64,000 bases of DNA from Paenibacillus sp. JNUCC-31 (lineage in GTDB: Bacteria; Bacillota; Bacilli; Paenibacillales; Paenibacillaceae). The position numbers were made by a program, and so were the translations under genes. The notes under the pieces were generated by a model that saw only the letters and a list, made by a program, of their open reading frames with translations, had not been told where the DNA came from and did not search any database. This document shows positions 1-8,535 of the stretch, one piece after another. Positions within the stretch are counted from its first letter, which is position 1, and each line of letters begins with the position of its first letter. The stretch lies in assembly GCF_014844075.1 (NCBI RefSeq), contig NZ_CP062165.1:5828001-5892000 (forward strand), read 5' to 3'.

Positions 1-1
1 A

Positions 2-124
2 AAGCCGGGCTTCACGGTAGAAGTAGGGTTAGGCGTTAATCCACTCCCCGTTGATCAGTTCGATGACATCTGTGTGGAAGTCGGTATGCTGCTGGCTGAG
101 TTGTTATCGGACGGTGAACAATAA
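2..124 (+). CDS. C-terminal end of an M14-family zinc carboxypeptidase (partial)
   Basis: Only the last 40 residues are inside the window, ending in TAA at 122-124. They contain FTVEVG followed by NPLP, which resembles the end of M14 peptidases of the gamma-D-glutamyl-diamino-acid type, where the Glu of FTxE is the catalytic base. That family cleaves peptidoglycan peptides. Family assignment rests on this short motif alone, so it is moderate. An intrinsic terminator follows at about 213-246. Confidence 0.55.
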   Translation, partial: KPGFTVEVGLGVNPLPVDQFDDICVEVGMLLAELLSDGEQ

Positions 125-212
125 CCGCAGTCTTTAGTATATTGTTGATCTGTGTTTTTACATGATCTGGATGAGTAGAGATGAAACTTAATGCTGGTCC
201 ACTCGTATAACA

Positions 213-246
213 GGAACGGGCGCTGTTACCAGCGTTCGTTTTTTGA
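213..246 (+). terminator. Intrinsic terminator after the M14 peptidase
   Basis: Arms AACG..CGCTG (215-225) and CAGCG..CGTT (230-240) form an interrupted hairpin followed directly by a run of T. Confidence 0.7.
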
Positions 247-353
247 TCTGTACTTTGCAGCAAACGTTCCTGATCACTCTGGATCGGGTAATGATGGGTA
301 TGGGTAACGTTTATTGATCCATTACGGTGCATTTATAATACGGAGGGGTTCAT

Positions 354-611
354 ATGAAGTGGAGAAGACTGCTGTCGTTCAAACGATGGACACAAGTATT
401 CAAACGGCTGCCCCGTCTGTTGCGGGCCCCGCAAATCCCTTTGGGAGAAAAGCTGCTGTTCATCATCCCGGCGCTGCTATACTGGGTACTGCCTGACGTG
501 ATGCCGTTTATGCCTATAGATGATATTGGTGTGACGTTGCTGCTGATGAACTGGTTTGTGAGTCGTGCGGAGCGCAAGTATCCGGTACTTACAGCGGGTG
601 CGTCGTCTTGA
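354..611 (+). CDS. Small membrane protein of 85 aa, weakly DUF1232-like
   Basis: ATG at 354 follows a good ribosome site (GGAGGGG at 341-347). The N-terminus is very basic (many K/R in the first 25 residues), followed by a hydrophobic stretch at about residues 34-49 and another at 55-68. The pattern LPDVMPFMPIDDIG recalls the P-x-D-x-IPD/DD core of DUF1232 (YkvA-like) membrane proteins, but the match is short and the protein is smaller than the family. Function unknown. It stands alone between a terminator and the next promoter (659-687). Confidence 0.6.
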   Translation: MKWRRLLSFKRWTQVFKRLPRLLRAPQIPLGEKLLFIIPALLYWVLPDVMPFMPIDDIGVTLLLMNWFVSRAERKYPVLTAGASS

Positions 612-658
612 TCTGATGTAAAATGGGTGGTTTTAACATCGATTTTGCATCAATGTTA

Positions 659-687
659 TTGCGAAGCGCAGTAACTTTCTTTACAAT
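659..687 (+). promoter_or_regulatory. SigA-type promoter for the IscA-like/DUF1450 pair
   Basis: TTGCGA at 659-664, 17-bp spacer, TACAAT at 682-687. It lies about 65 bp upstream of the first gene. Confidence 0.55.
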
Positions 688-753
688 AGATGCTGGAGTT
701 TAGAAATGCTGAAATTGTTGGAACCAGCAATTACGATATAGGAGATGAATGGA

Positions 754-1056
754 ATGAACTGCAAAATTACACGTAATGCCGCGAAAGTATTGAAGCTTGA
801 GTTGGACAAGCCTGAGAACGAAGGTAAAAAACTGCGTGTTGTAATCACGCATGCACACGGTGATCATGCTCACTACGGACTCGATATCGATACACCTAAA
901 GAAAATGATACGGTTGTATCTACCGATAAAGAGATTGACGTCATTCTTGAAAATGACCAGCCTTTGCTGGATGGCGTGAAAATTGATTACCTTTACTTCC
1001 CTGAAGAAGGTTTCGTTATTACGAACCCATCCAAAGGCAACAACGGCGACCACTAA
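754..1056 (+). CDS. HesB/IscA-fold protein lacking the cluster cysteines
   Basis: About 100 residues align along the whole A-type Fe-S carrier pattern: ITRNAAKVLK at the start, a central HAHYGLDID in place of the usual GCSGFSYGL segment, then LLDGVKIDY and GFVITNP. The cysteine normally in the central segment is gone and replaced by a His/Asp-rich stretch (HAHGDHAH), and the usual C-terminal CGC is absent (the protein ends NNGDH). It may therefore bind metal differently or be a structural paralogue. An in-frame ATG at 745 directly abuts GGAG (741-744), so ATG 754, nine bases from GGAG, is the better start. The DUF1450 gene follows 20 bp downstream. Confidence 0.75.
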   Translation: MNCKITRNAAKVLKLELDKPENEGKKLRVVITHAHGDHAHYGLDIDTPKENDTVVSTDKEIDVILENDQPLLDGVKIDYLYFPEEGFVITNPSKGNNGDH

Positions 1057-1076
1057 GGGAGCGAAGAGGGGAACTC

Positions 1077-1298
1077 ATGGCTAACGATATCCGTGTATGC
1101 GAAAAATGTAATCATATCAGACTAAAATCGATTGTAGCCAAGTTGGAGAAAATGGCTCCGGATACGGAGATCAAGATTGGTTGCAAATCCTATTGCGGTC
1201 CTTGTGCAAAGCGTGCTTTTGTCTTCATCAACGGTCGGTACATCAGTGCTCCGTCCGAGGAAGAAGTACTTGCAAAAGTAGCGAAATTCGTGAAGTAG
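1077..1298 (+). CDS. DUF1450 (YuzB-like) small cysteine-rich protein
   Basis: The 73-residue product carries cysteines at 8, 11, 36, 40 and 43 (CEKC, then GCKSYCGPCA) and ends with the FINGRYISA and EEVLAKV segments typical of DUF1450/YuzB proteins, which have a thioredoxin-like appearance. Biochemical role is not established. It lies 20 bp after the cysteine-less IscA-like gene, and both sit between one promoter (659-687) and one terminator (1307-1334), so they are probably one transcript. Pairing a Cys-rich with a Cys-free redox/metal-type protein is suggestive, but no function follows directly. Confidence 0.8.
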   Translation: MANDIRVCEKCNHIRLKSIVAKLEKMAPDTEIKIGCKSYCGPCAKRAFVFINGRYISAPSEEEVLAKVAKFVK

Positions 1299-1306
1299 GA
1301 AAAGGT

Positions 1307-1334
1307 AAAAGAGAGGCCGTGGCCTCTCTTTTTT
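1307..1334 (+). terminator. Intrinsic terminator after the DUF1450 gene
   Basis: Stem AGAGAGGCC / GGCCTCTCT with a 2-nt loop, flanked by A and T runs, so it may also serve the converging lipoprotein gene. Confidence 0.85.
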
Positions 1335-1359
1335 AGTTGTGGTTGGTAATGGCACAGGA

Positions 1360-1758
1360 TTAAAAGGTGAAGCCTGGCATCATCTCAATAATTTCGAAGG
1401 TGTGCTCTTGAAACACAATGGCAATTACAGTATCGCTTTTTTTCAAAAAATGAACATGCCCCATACGCTCTTCTTCCACCTCAACCCATCCGGCTTCGGA
1501 TAACTTCTCAAAATAATCCGATGGTACATATAATCCCTGTTCTCCTCCGATATGTTTCAATTCATATGTAATGCCTGTTTTAAAATTTGGATTGTCTGAA
1601 TATGCCGTTAGGCTCATCTGCTTGGCATTCACGGGAACCGGGATCTCCTCATTAATGGAGGAACCTGTATATCCCGTTATTTCATACGTCGCAGGTGTAC
1701 AGCCGCTGCTAAATAGCAATAAAGGTAAAAGAAGGGAAAGAATCAAATAGTTCTTCAT
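1360..1758 (-). CDS. Predicted lipoprotein, function unknown
   Basis: The N-terminus KNYLILSLLLPLLLF ends in a lipobox (FSSGC), so the protein should be lipid-anchored on the outer face of the membrane. The mature part (about 110 aa) is soluble, mixed in composition, and matches no family I recognise. An ATG two codons upstream (1764) is only two bases from AAGGAG, whereas ATG 1758 is eight bases away, so 1758 is preferred. It converges with the DUF1450 gene. Confidence 0.65.
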   Translation of the reverse strand: MKNYLILSLLLPLLLFSSGCTPATYEITGYTGSSINEEIPVPVNAKQMSLTAYSDNPNFKTGITYELKHIGGEQGLYVPSDYFEKLSEAGWVEVEEERMGHVHFLKKSDTVIAIVFQEHTFEIIEMMPGFTF

Positions 1759-1962
1759 ACACATATCTCCTTGTGAAAAAGGTACTTATCAAATAAACGC
1801 AGTTAGACCGTAAAAGGTTATGCCCTCATTCATATTCATCTTTAAATTTTACATAGGAGTATCAGAATAATCCGTCATTGTTTTAGCAAAAGAAGAATAA
1901 GGATGGCTGTCGTCAACCATCCTAAAGGGGTAACAGGAACATGATCCCAAGGAGGAATACTC

Positions 1963-2244
1963 ATGCCGAAGCGTTATGATTCCAGTTTGCAAGCCGATAC
2001 AACCGTATCCCAGGCGCAGAATGCAGTGAACAAACTTCATTTTGCCGTTTCTCAGGCAATGTCACATCCAACAGAACAAACCATTGAACAGGCAGAACGC
2101 CGTTTGGCGCATACCGAGCAGGCCATGCGTCAAGCTGAACGTTCGCTTGGAGGTCAGGGCGTTGAGTTGGCAGAAGAGATGTTCATTGAGGAGAAGAGAA
2201 GATTGAACTCGATCCAGAGTCAGAATGGGCAAGGGGATCAATAG
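1963..2244 (+). CDS. Small DUF2564-like helical protein
   Basis: The 93-residue product is mostly helical and rich in Q, E, A and R. It has no signal or membrane segment. The spacing of AQNAVNKLHFAVSQAM, IEQAERRLAHTEQAMRQAE and a closing acidic helix resembles DUF2564 proteins of Bacillales, whose function is unknown; this is recognition by pattern only. A strong AAGGAGG site precedes ATG 1963. A weak stem (AGGATGG/CCATCCT, 1900-1923) lies in the leader, and a terminator follows. Confidence 0.65.
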   Translation: MPKRYDSSLQADTTVSQAQNAVNKLHFAVSQAMSHPTEQTIEQAERRLAHTEQAMRQAERSLGGQGVELAEEMFIEEKRRLNSIQSQNGQGDQ

Positions 2245-2261
2245 ATGTTCCTGTCACATCG

Positions 2262-2306
2262 AACCCGCAGAGCAGCAGTGCTTTGCGGGTTATTCTTGTC
2301 TTTTTT
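2262..2306 (+). terminator. Intrinsic terminator after the DUF2564-like gene
   Basis: Stem AACCCGCA (2262-2269) / TGCGGGTT (2284-2291), then a T-rich tail. Confidence 0.8.
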
Positions 2307-2417
2307 GCACTAGTCGAGTGAAGTGGGTCCGCCCATATGGAATGTCATGTACCGCTTGAATTTCTGTGAGAAGGTTAATAGACCATAAGCAGGCAAATTT
2401 CACACAGGAGGTACCGA

Positions 2418-3248
2418 ATGACAAAACATATTTCGGATTGTACGATTCTGAACAACGGCGTGACGATGCCGTGGCTGGGATTTGGAACCTATCGGGCAAA
2501 GGGCAAAGAAGTACAGCAAGCGGTGGAGACAGCATTGGAAGTCGGGTACAGGAGTATTGATACCGCTTCGATTTATGGAAATGAAGAAGAAGTTGGGCAA
2601 GCCATTGCGAGCAGTGGTATTGCCCGTAATGAACTGTTTGTGACCACCAAGCTGTGGAATGAGGATCAAGGGTTTGATTCGACCTTGAGAGCATTTGAGG
2701 CCAGTCAGAAGGCGCTTGGGTTGAATGTGATTGATCTATACTTAATTCACTGGCCTGGCAGAGACCAATATAAGGAGACATGGAGAGCATTTGAACGTCT
2801 ATACAGTGAAGGAAGCGTACGTGCCATTGGTGTAAGTAATTTTGAAGTACACCATCTGCGCGATATCATAGATGAAGGTGGAACGGTACCTGCGGTGAAT
2901 CAGGTGGAACTGCATCCGGGTCTGGTTCAACAGGAGCTGCAGGATTTCTGCGGGGAGCAGGGCATTCAGCTGGAGGCATGGAGCCCCATTATGAGAGGTA
3001 AACTGAACAAGGAATCGACTTTGAAAAGTCTGGCCCAGAAATACGGGAAAACACCGGCACAGGTTATTCTGCGCTGGGATGTCCAGAACCAGATTGTGAC
3101 GATTCCGAAGTCGGTTACACCAGAGCGGATTCGGGAGAATGCAGACATTTTTGATTTTGAATTGACCCCGGATGAGCTGAAATTGATTGATGCGCTGGAT
3201 TCGGATAAACGGACTGGACCGCATCCGGATCAGCTGTTTTGGGATTGA
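2418..3248 (+). CDS. Aldo/keto reductase
   Basis: The 276-residue TIM-barrel oxidoreductase is full length for the AKR family. Visible signatures are LGFGTYRA, the active-site region IDTASIYGNEEEVG (Asp and Tyr of the tetrad), FVTTKLW (Lys), YLIHWPG (His), GVSNF, and the NADP(H)-binding IPKSVTPERIREN near the C-terminus. The family reduces carbonyl compounds using NADPH in the cytosol; the physiological substrate cannot be read from sequence. ATG 2418 follows AGGAGG at 2407-2412. It is monocistronic, with a palindromic element downstream. Confidence 0.9.
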   Translation: MTKHISDCTILNNGVTMPWLGFGTYRAKGKEVQQAVETALEVGYRSIDTASIYGNEEEVGQAIASSGIARNELFVTTKLWNEDQGFDSTLRAFEASQKALGLNVIDLYLIHWPGRDQYKETWRAFERLYSEGSVRAIGVSNFEVHHLRDIIDEGGTVPAVNQVELHPGLVQQELQDFCGEQGIQLEAWSPIMRGKLNKESTLKSLAQKYGKTPAQVILRWDVQNQIVTIPKSVTPERIRENADIFDFELTPDELKLIDALDSDKRTGPHPDQLFWD

Positions 3249-3298
3249 GTGGGGGTATAAAATGAAAGCATAATCCGTTACACTAGGCCACTACGTGT

Positions 3299-3409
3299 GC
3301 AGAACAATCTTTCGATCGCCGTTATCCCCGGATTTTTGGAATTCCCTATCTTCAAAGGGGAAAATCCAGTGATAAATGCGAGCGCTCCGCTTCTCCAGAT
3401 TTGTTCTGC
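3299..3409. repeat. Long nested palindrome, possible REP/MITE-like element or structured RNA
   Basis: Nested complementary arms can be read in order. GCAGAACAATCT (3299-3310) pairs with AGATTTGTTCTGC (3397-3409, one bulged T). Inside are CGATCGC/GCGAGCG (6 of 7), TTATC/GATAA, GGATTTT/AAAATCC (perfect) and CCCT/AGGG around a small loop. The whole 110-nt stretch can fold into one interrupted rod. It lies between convergent genes and codes for no plausible protein. I found no second copy in this window. Confidence 0.6.
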
Positions 3410-3473
3410 CCTCTCCGTTTTTGTGTAAATTATGAATTCATCTTATGTGGATGGATGTAAAAAGGAAAGTAAA

Positions 3474-3517
3474 AAAAGCAGCAGGATTAAGGGATATCCC
3501 TTGTTCCTGCTGCTTTT
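3474..3517. terminator. Bidirectional terminator between the aldo/keto reductase and dsbA-like genes
   Basis: AAAAGCAGCAGGA (3474-3486) pairs perfectly with TCCTGCTGCTTTT (3505-3517), with A and T tracts on both sides. It sits four bases beyond the stop of the minus-strand gene. Confidence 0.85.
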
Positions 3518-3520
3518 GTA

Positions 3521-4255
3521 TTATTTGGATGAATCGGGTTGCGGAACCTCGCAGCCGTCATCGGTGCATACACCGCTGGCATCTGTGTTAGCTGAGCTGG
3601 ATTCCACCATGGTGAAAGGGGAGCGTTCGTCCCATGCTTTCTGGATAGCATCAAGGAATACCTCATCCGGTTGAGCACCAGATACAGCGAACTTGCGATC
3701 AAAGACGAAGAACGGTACACCCCGGATGCCTAACTGTTCGCCTTCTGCCTGGTCGGCACGCACTTGATCCGCGAATTGATTGCTGGACAACACTTCTGCT
3801 GCTGCATTGCGATCCAGACCCACTTCTTCAGCCAACTCGACCAGTACATCGGTATTGCCGACATGTTTGCCTTCCATGAAGATTGCTTGAAATAGCCGTT
3901 CGCTCAGTTCCAACATTTTTCCTTGTGTTTCTGCCCAATGGGTCAGACGGTGAGCAGAGAAGGAGTTGGTAGGAATCATCTCATCGATGTTGTATTCCAG
4001 TCCGGCCGTGCGAGCATTGGCATTCATCTGGGCATTCATGCCGCGTGCCTGCTCGACACTCATATTGTATTTGGCAGCCAGATATTCCGCGTTGGTTTTG
4101 CCGCTGTTCAGTTCAGCATTTGGATCGAGTTCAAAACTTTTGAACTGTAATTTCACTTCATCGCGGTGTGGGAATTGTGCCAATACATTCTCCAAACGAC
4201 GTTTGCCAATATAACAGAAAGGACACATAAAGTCGGACCATATTTCAATATTCAT
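3521..4255 (-). CDS. DsbA-family thiol oxidoreductase, FrnE type
   Basis: The 244-residue product begins MNIEIWSDFMCPFC, placing the CxxC active site at Cys11-Cys14. It continues with the helical insertion of the FrnE/2-hydroxychromene-2-carboxylate isomerase-like branch and the cis-Pro region RGVPFFVFDRKFAVSGAQ. There is no signal peptide, so it should work in the cytoplasm in thiol-disulfide exchange. The C-terminal tail after about residue 215 adds two further cysteines (VCTDDGCE), a feature worth noting. ATG 4255 is preceded by an AGGTTTT-type weak site. It has its own terminator downstream. Confidence 0.85.
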   Translation of the reverse strand: MNIEIWSDFMCPFCYIGKRRLENVLAQFPHRDEVKLQFKSFELDPNAELNSGKTNAEYLAAKYNMSVEQARGMNAQMNANARTAGLEYNIDEMIPTNSFSAHRLTHWAETQGKMLELSERLFQAIFMEGKHVGNTDVLVELAEEVGLDRNAAAEVLSSNQFADQVRADQAEGEQLGIRGVPFFVFDRKFAVSGAQPDEVFLDAIQKAWDERSPFTMVESSSANTDASGVCTDDGCEVPQPDSSK

Positions 4256-4350
4256 TCAATAAAACCTCCATCATTTATAAATGAAACCAGTACAGTTACA
4301 ATTATATAGCTACTTTCCATCAATCGCAAGGTTGTGGTTACAGCCTGCCA

Positions 4351-4400
4351 CCAAAATAAAAAGAAGTGCTGAAGCATGCAACGGATTGCAGCCCCAACAC
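4351..4400 (-). terminator. Terminator of the cytidine deaminase-like gene
   Basis: Read on the minus strand, GTGTTGGGGC pairs, with wobbles, with GCTTCAGCAC. A T-rich tail follows (4351-4365 on this strand's complement). Confidence 0.65.
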
Positions 4401-4415
4401 GTGTAGTTTAGCTTC

Positions 4416-4847
4416 TTACTTATCCCGATATGCTTTAGTCCAATGATAAGGTTGAATTTCGTCCAATCTCTTGTAAATTAAAGCCCCGTCAGGATCGTAT
4501 ACGGCAGCCTTCACGTCTTCTCCCCAGAAAAACAATCGCTCCTGGCACACACCACAAGGGGTGAGAACCTTGAATTCCGAGTTCTCATCATCTCGGGCCA
4601 CACAGATCGAGTGGGTAACCCGCTCGTTTAATTTGTGCGCTTCCAGATAGGCTCCTGTTTCCATACACAGGTGTGTGGCGTCATTAATCACTTCTGGAGC
4701 TACGCTGATTAACAGCGAGCCGGCTTCGGTATGAACGGCAGCTGCCCCACCCCACCCTTGAGGGTAGCGATGTTTGACAAAGTTAGCAGCTTCTTCGAAC
4801 AGTTTTTGTTCAATATTGAATGGATCTGTATGTGATGTCATGGTCAT
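4416..4847 (-). CDS. Cytidine deaminase-like enzyme
   Basis: The 143-residue protein has the zinc deaminase signature. Cys61-Met-Glu63 takes the place of the C/H-A-E motif (ligand and proton shuttle), and Pro97-Cys98-x-x-Cys101 supplies the other two zinc ligands. The family deaminates cytidine or related compounds, and blasticidin-S-deaminase-like relatives share this layout. Substrate is not decidable here. ATG 4847 is seven bases from GGAG. It is monocistronic and lies upstream of its own terminator. Confidence 0.8.
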   Translation of the reverse strand: MTMTSHTDPFNIEQKLFEEAANFVKHRYPQGWGGAAAVHTEAGSLLISVAPEVINDATHLCMETGAYLEAHKLNERVTHSICVARDDENSEFKVLTPCGVCQERLFFWGEDVKAAVYDPDGALIYKRLDEIQPYHWTKAYRDK

Positions 4848-4929
4848 GCATTAGCTCCATTTCATTGTAGTTTTTCATTATCTTTTGAAAATAGGAATTT
4901 ACAGCCTTGTCCGTGCTGCTCACGATCTG

Positions 4930-6930
4930 TCAGGAAGCAGGTTTAGTCGCTTGCTCCTCGCGAAAACGCGAGATCAGGTCAAACGTATTGACCGTATCGG
5001 ACACTTGCAATCGATTGGTTGCCTCCTCATGACCGGATCCACAAGCATTAATATCCGTTTTGGCACGTGTAGACAGATCATAACAGGAGCCACTTTCATA
5101 CAGGTAATCATCCGAAGGGATATAGAACAGGGAGCCATCCGTGAATGCACCACTGCGCAATACCACCATGCGTGAGGAACCGTTGTACACATCGTTGCCC
5201 ATATGGTAGTAGGATTGATCTGATATACCGAGCAGATGCAGCACGGAAGGTGTGATATCCAGCTGTCCGGCAGGCTCGTCAATCGTTCCGGCTGCGGCTC
5301 CGTCGGGCAGATGCACCAGCAAAGGCACCTCGTTCATGATTTGCTCCATATCCAGATCGTTCAGCGAGCGTCCGAGAAATTTCTCGTATTGGGGCTGTTC
5401 CTCAATGGAATTATCGTGGTCTCCGTAGAACATGAAGATTGTTTTGTCCCATAATCCCCGATTTTTCAGGTCTTCCACCATGCTGCCGAGCGCAGAATCC
5501 ACGTAATGAACGGATTGCAGATAGTTTCCAAACATCGTTCCGTTGAATTCCCCGACATCCAGCTGCTGTTTATCTTGGGGTAACGCATACGGATGATGAC
5601 TGCTAAGCGTAATCAGGAATGAATAGAACGGCGCTGTAACCTCACTGCTCATTTTCTCAACCGATTGGCGGAAAAAGGACTCATCCGAGAGGGACCAGCC
5701 AAGCGGGTCATCTTGTTCAAAATCATTTTTACTGTAAAACTTGTCATACTTCATATTCTGATACATCGTATAGCGATTCCAAAATCCACTCTCATAGGCA
5801 TGAAATACATTCGTACTGTAACCCTGATCCTTCAAGATCGAAGGCAGGGAATCGTAGCTGTGGTCTGCGTAACGGACAAACGCTGATCCAACCGACAGTG
5901 GATGCAATGAAATATTGGCTCCAAAGTCAGCATCCGATGTTCGCCCCTGACCTGTCTGGTGATAAAAGTGACTGTAGTACTGGCTTTCCTTCATCAGCTC
6001 GTTAAAATGAGGCGTAATTTCCTGACCGCCAATGCTCTGACCGATCATAAAATTCATGAAGGCCTCACCTTGGACGATGATCACATTGCTGTCTTTATAC
6101 TTGCCAAACATCGCATCCTTCAGTGGCTCAGCCTGTTGTCTGCTCGCAAAATAAGCTTCCGCCTGTTCCAGATCGCCAGGATCGACCTCTGGTCCGGAGC
6201 CTAACTGGTCTTTGGCAAAGTTGTACAGGTCATAGCCATGAAAAGCAAGAAGTCCGGTAACGTTGTACATGGACACGTTCCACCAGTTGTTATCGAACAA
6301 GCCTTTTGCCCAGGTTTTACTATAAAAATAAATTGGACCTACCGCGAGCCCCAGACCTAATACCAAGGCGATGCTGCCTGCGGTGAGTCGGTGACGCATG
6401 CTTGTTTTGCCGGAGTGTGACGAGTGAGAGTTCAATTCACTCGTATATGCATTGTAACGTCCACTACGGCGGTGACGTTTACTGAACAGCAGGATCGCTG
6501 CATAGGGGATGATCACAAGCCAATCGACAAAGAACAACAGATCACTGGCATAGATGAGTGTAGCAATGCTTTCCCCCAACGCGTCGACCTGTCTGGCTTG
6601 CATCAACACTGGAATCGTTAGAAAATCCTGAAAGTAGCGATAATAAACCATATCGGCATATATCAGTGCAGTGAGCAGCAGATGGAGCATAACAAGGGAT
6701 AGGATCATCCCTCGACGAGGCAGCCACCAGGTCCAGAAGGACAGAATCAGCAGCGAGCCGACGGCGATCACTTTGTCCAGAAGCCCCATTGTGATGTTGT
6801 AAGCGTGCAGATTGTGATGGAGCCACATTAATTTAAGGAGCATGAGTATAAGGAAAATAAGATATAACGTAAGTGGATGATTCAGAAGCCCACGCGGCGT
6901 AAGGCTGCGTGTTGGCTTATTGACAAGCAT
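4930..6930 (-). CDS. LTA synthase family sulfatase-domain membrane protein
   Basis: The 666-residue protein has five hydrophobic segments in the first 210 residues (about 20-38, 52-70, 75-95, 130-150, 185-205) and then an extracellular alkaline-phosphatase/sulfatase domain. The metal-ligand Glu of VQGEAF (about 289), catalytic Thr331 in GRTSDADF, and GDHDNS near residue 500 match the LtaS layout. LtaS-type enzymes polymerise or prime glycerol-phosphate lipoteichoic acid at the outer membrane face. Whether this copy is a synthase, primase or another phosphatase-type relative is open. Monocistronic. Confidence 0.85.
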   Translation of the reverse strand: MLVNKPTRSLTPRGLLNHPLTLYLIFLILMLLKLMWLHHNLHAYNITMGLLDKVIAVGSLLILSFWTWWLPRRGMILSLVMLHLLLTALIYADMVYYRYFQDFLTIPVLMQARQVDALGESIATLIYASDLLFFVDWLVIIPYAAILLFSKRHRRSGRYNAYTSELNSHSSHSGKTSMRHRLTAGSIALVLGLGLAVGPIYFYSKTWAKGLFDNNWWNVSMYNVTGLLAFHGYDLYNFAKDQLGSGPEVDPGDLEQAEAYFASRQQAEPLKDAMFGKYKDSNVIIVQGEAFMNFMIGQSIGGQEITPHFNELMKESQYYSHFYHQTGQGRTSDADFGANISLHPLSVGSAFVRYADHSYDSLPSILKDQGYSTNVFHAYESGFWNRYTMYQNMKYDKFYSKNDFEQDDPLGWSLSDESFFRQSVEKMSSEVTAPFYSFLITLSSHHPYALPQDKQQLDVGEFNGTMFGNYLQSVHYVDSALGSMVEDLKNRGLWDKTIFMFYGDHDNSIEEQPQYEKFLGRSLNDLDMEQIMNEVPLLVHLPDGAAAGTIDEPAGQLDITPSVLHLLGISDQSYYHMGNDVYNGSSRMVVLRSGAFTDGSLFYIPSDDYLYESGSCYDLSTRAKTDINACGSGHEEATNRLQVSDTVNTFDLISRFREEQATKPAS

Positions 6931-7089
6931 ATGTCTCCCCCCAGGTGATTGGTTTTGTTAACGGAATGTAAAATAGGGCTCCATTCATTATAGCGCGGTG
7001 TCATGGCTTTTCAACTATGCCCAAGGGGGAAAAACCCATGTGGAAGAAGCATCATCAAGATCAATCATATGACTCCCGGAACATATACC

Positions 7090-7128
7090 AAAAAAAAGCG
7101 CCCCAGCCATGGAAGGCCGGGGCACTCT
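7090..7128 (-). terminator. Terminator of the RNA methyltransferase gene
   Basis: On the minus strand AGTGCCCCGGCC pairs with GGCTGGGGCGCT and is followed by eight T residues. Confidence 0.85.
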
Positions 7129-7143
7129 AGTTTTACAACGTTA

Positions 7144-8304
7144 TTATTGTTGTGGTGATTGATTCCGTGGAGGCAGTGGGCCCAGATACTGATAGTATTG
7201 GGTCTCGATTCGTCCATTGAACAGCTTGCGACGCTTGTCGGCCTTGCGGCCGAAAGCATCTTCGAAGGATTTGGTCGAGGTGATGGCAAAAAAGGACCAT
7301 GTCGGCATCTCAAGGTAACTGCGTCCTAATGAACGGATCAGCTTCTGAACTTCTTTCTCTTCGCTCAAGCGTTCACCGTATGGCGGATTGGTAATGATTA
7401 CACCATATTCACCCTGTGGTCTGGCACGATGAGCAGGCAGTACACTTACTTCAATATCTTTGGCGAAACCGGCACTCTTGATTGCTGCCTGTGCTACCTC
7501 AATGGCTTCCGGATCGATGTCGCTGCCTGCAATTTGCAATGGAATGTCGTCGCGAACCGCATCAAATGCTTCCTCGCGGGCTTTCTCCCAAAGCTCTTCA
7601 GGGATGACATCCCAGTTCTCGGAGTTAAAGGAACGGCGAAGTCCAGGTGCAATGTTCCAGCCGATCATGGCGGCTTCAATCAGCATTGTACCTGATCCGC
7701 AGCATGGATCATAGAAGGGGCGGGATACATTCCAGCGACTGAGCTGAATCAGCGCCGCAGCAAGCGTTTCTTTGAGCGGAGCTTCGGTTACCAGTTTGCG
7801 ATAACCGCGTTTGTGCAGACCGGCTCCAGTTGTATCCAACGTAAGCAAAGCCCGATCGTTAAGCAGAATAACCTCAATGACATAACGAGCCCCGTCTTCC
7901 GGGAACCACTCGGTGTGATGAGTCAGCTTCAGTTTCTCTACGATCGCTTTTTTCACGATTCCCTGTGATGCGGGCACGCTGCTTAGCTGGGATTTGTGGG
8001 AGCGACCTTCAACCGGAAATTCGCCATCAGCTGGAATCCATTCCTCCCAAGGTAATGCTTTGGTACCTTCAAACAATTCATCGAAAGTTGTCGCTGGGAA
8101 TTCACCCATTTTGACCAATACGCGATCAGAACTTCTCAGCCACAGATTACAACGGCAAATATCAATATAATCTCCTGTGAAGAAAACCCGGCCGTTGTCG
8201 ATCGTAACATCTTCATACCCCAGTTGCTTCAGTTCCCGGGCGACAACAGCCTCGAGTCCCATCGCCGAGGTTGCAATTAATTGCAATTGAGCCATGTGAT
8301 TCAT
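7144..8304 (-). CDS. THUMP-domain class I SAM-dependent RNA methyltransferase (RlmL/YpsC type)
   Basis: The 386-residue product has an N-terminal THUMP/ferredoxin-like region (LQLIATSAMGLEAVVARELKQLGY onward). A Rossmann methyltransferase domain follows, with DPCCGSGTMLIEAA as the SAM loop, GSDIDPEAI, and the catalytic ITNPPYGER near residue 310. This layout is that of the 23S rRNA guanine-N2 methyltransferase family (RlmL N-terminal half, YpsC/YcbY). The modified base is inferred from family. ATG 8304 lies five bases from GGAG. Confidence 0.88.
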   Translation of the reverse strand: MNHMAQLQLIATSAMGLEAVVARELKQLGYEDVTIDNGRVFFTGDYIDICRCNLWLRSSDRVLVKMGEFPATTFDELFEGTKALPWEEWIPADGEFPVEGRSHKSQLSSVPASQGIVKKAIVEKLKLTHHTEWFPEDGARYVIEVILLNDRALLTLDTTGAGLHKRGYRKLVTEAPLKETLAAALIQLSRWNVSRPFYDPCCGSGTMLIEAAMIGWNIAPGLRRSFNSENWDVIPEELWEKAREEAFDAVRDDIPLQIAGSDIDPEAIEVAQAAIKSAGFAKDIEVSVLPAHRARPQGEYGVIITNPPYGERLSEEKEVQKLIRSLGRSYLEMPTWSFFAITSTKSFEDAFGRKADKRRKLFNGRIETQYYQYLGPLPPRNQSPQQ

Positions 8305-8535
8305 TTCAACTCCATTTCAAGCGGGAGAAGGGATGTCCTTCTCACAACTGTATAGTGACGGTGCGGCCTTGCCGCTTTCCGTGAAAAAACTTACAATGAG
8401 AAATGCGGTGAGCTTATGCATTCACCTTTAGAGGCGATGCAGCAGTCAACCGCCTGTGTTTGACAACAAACATTTATTATAGAACATTGGCATCCATATG
8501 GAAAGCAGTCCAAGTGTCCAAGGAGGTTTTTAGCG

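Noticed and set aside
1900..1923. Stem AGGATGG/CCATCCT before the DUF2564-like gene
   Set aside because: A 7-bp stem with a 10-nt loop and no T run is too weak to call a terminator or a regulator.
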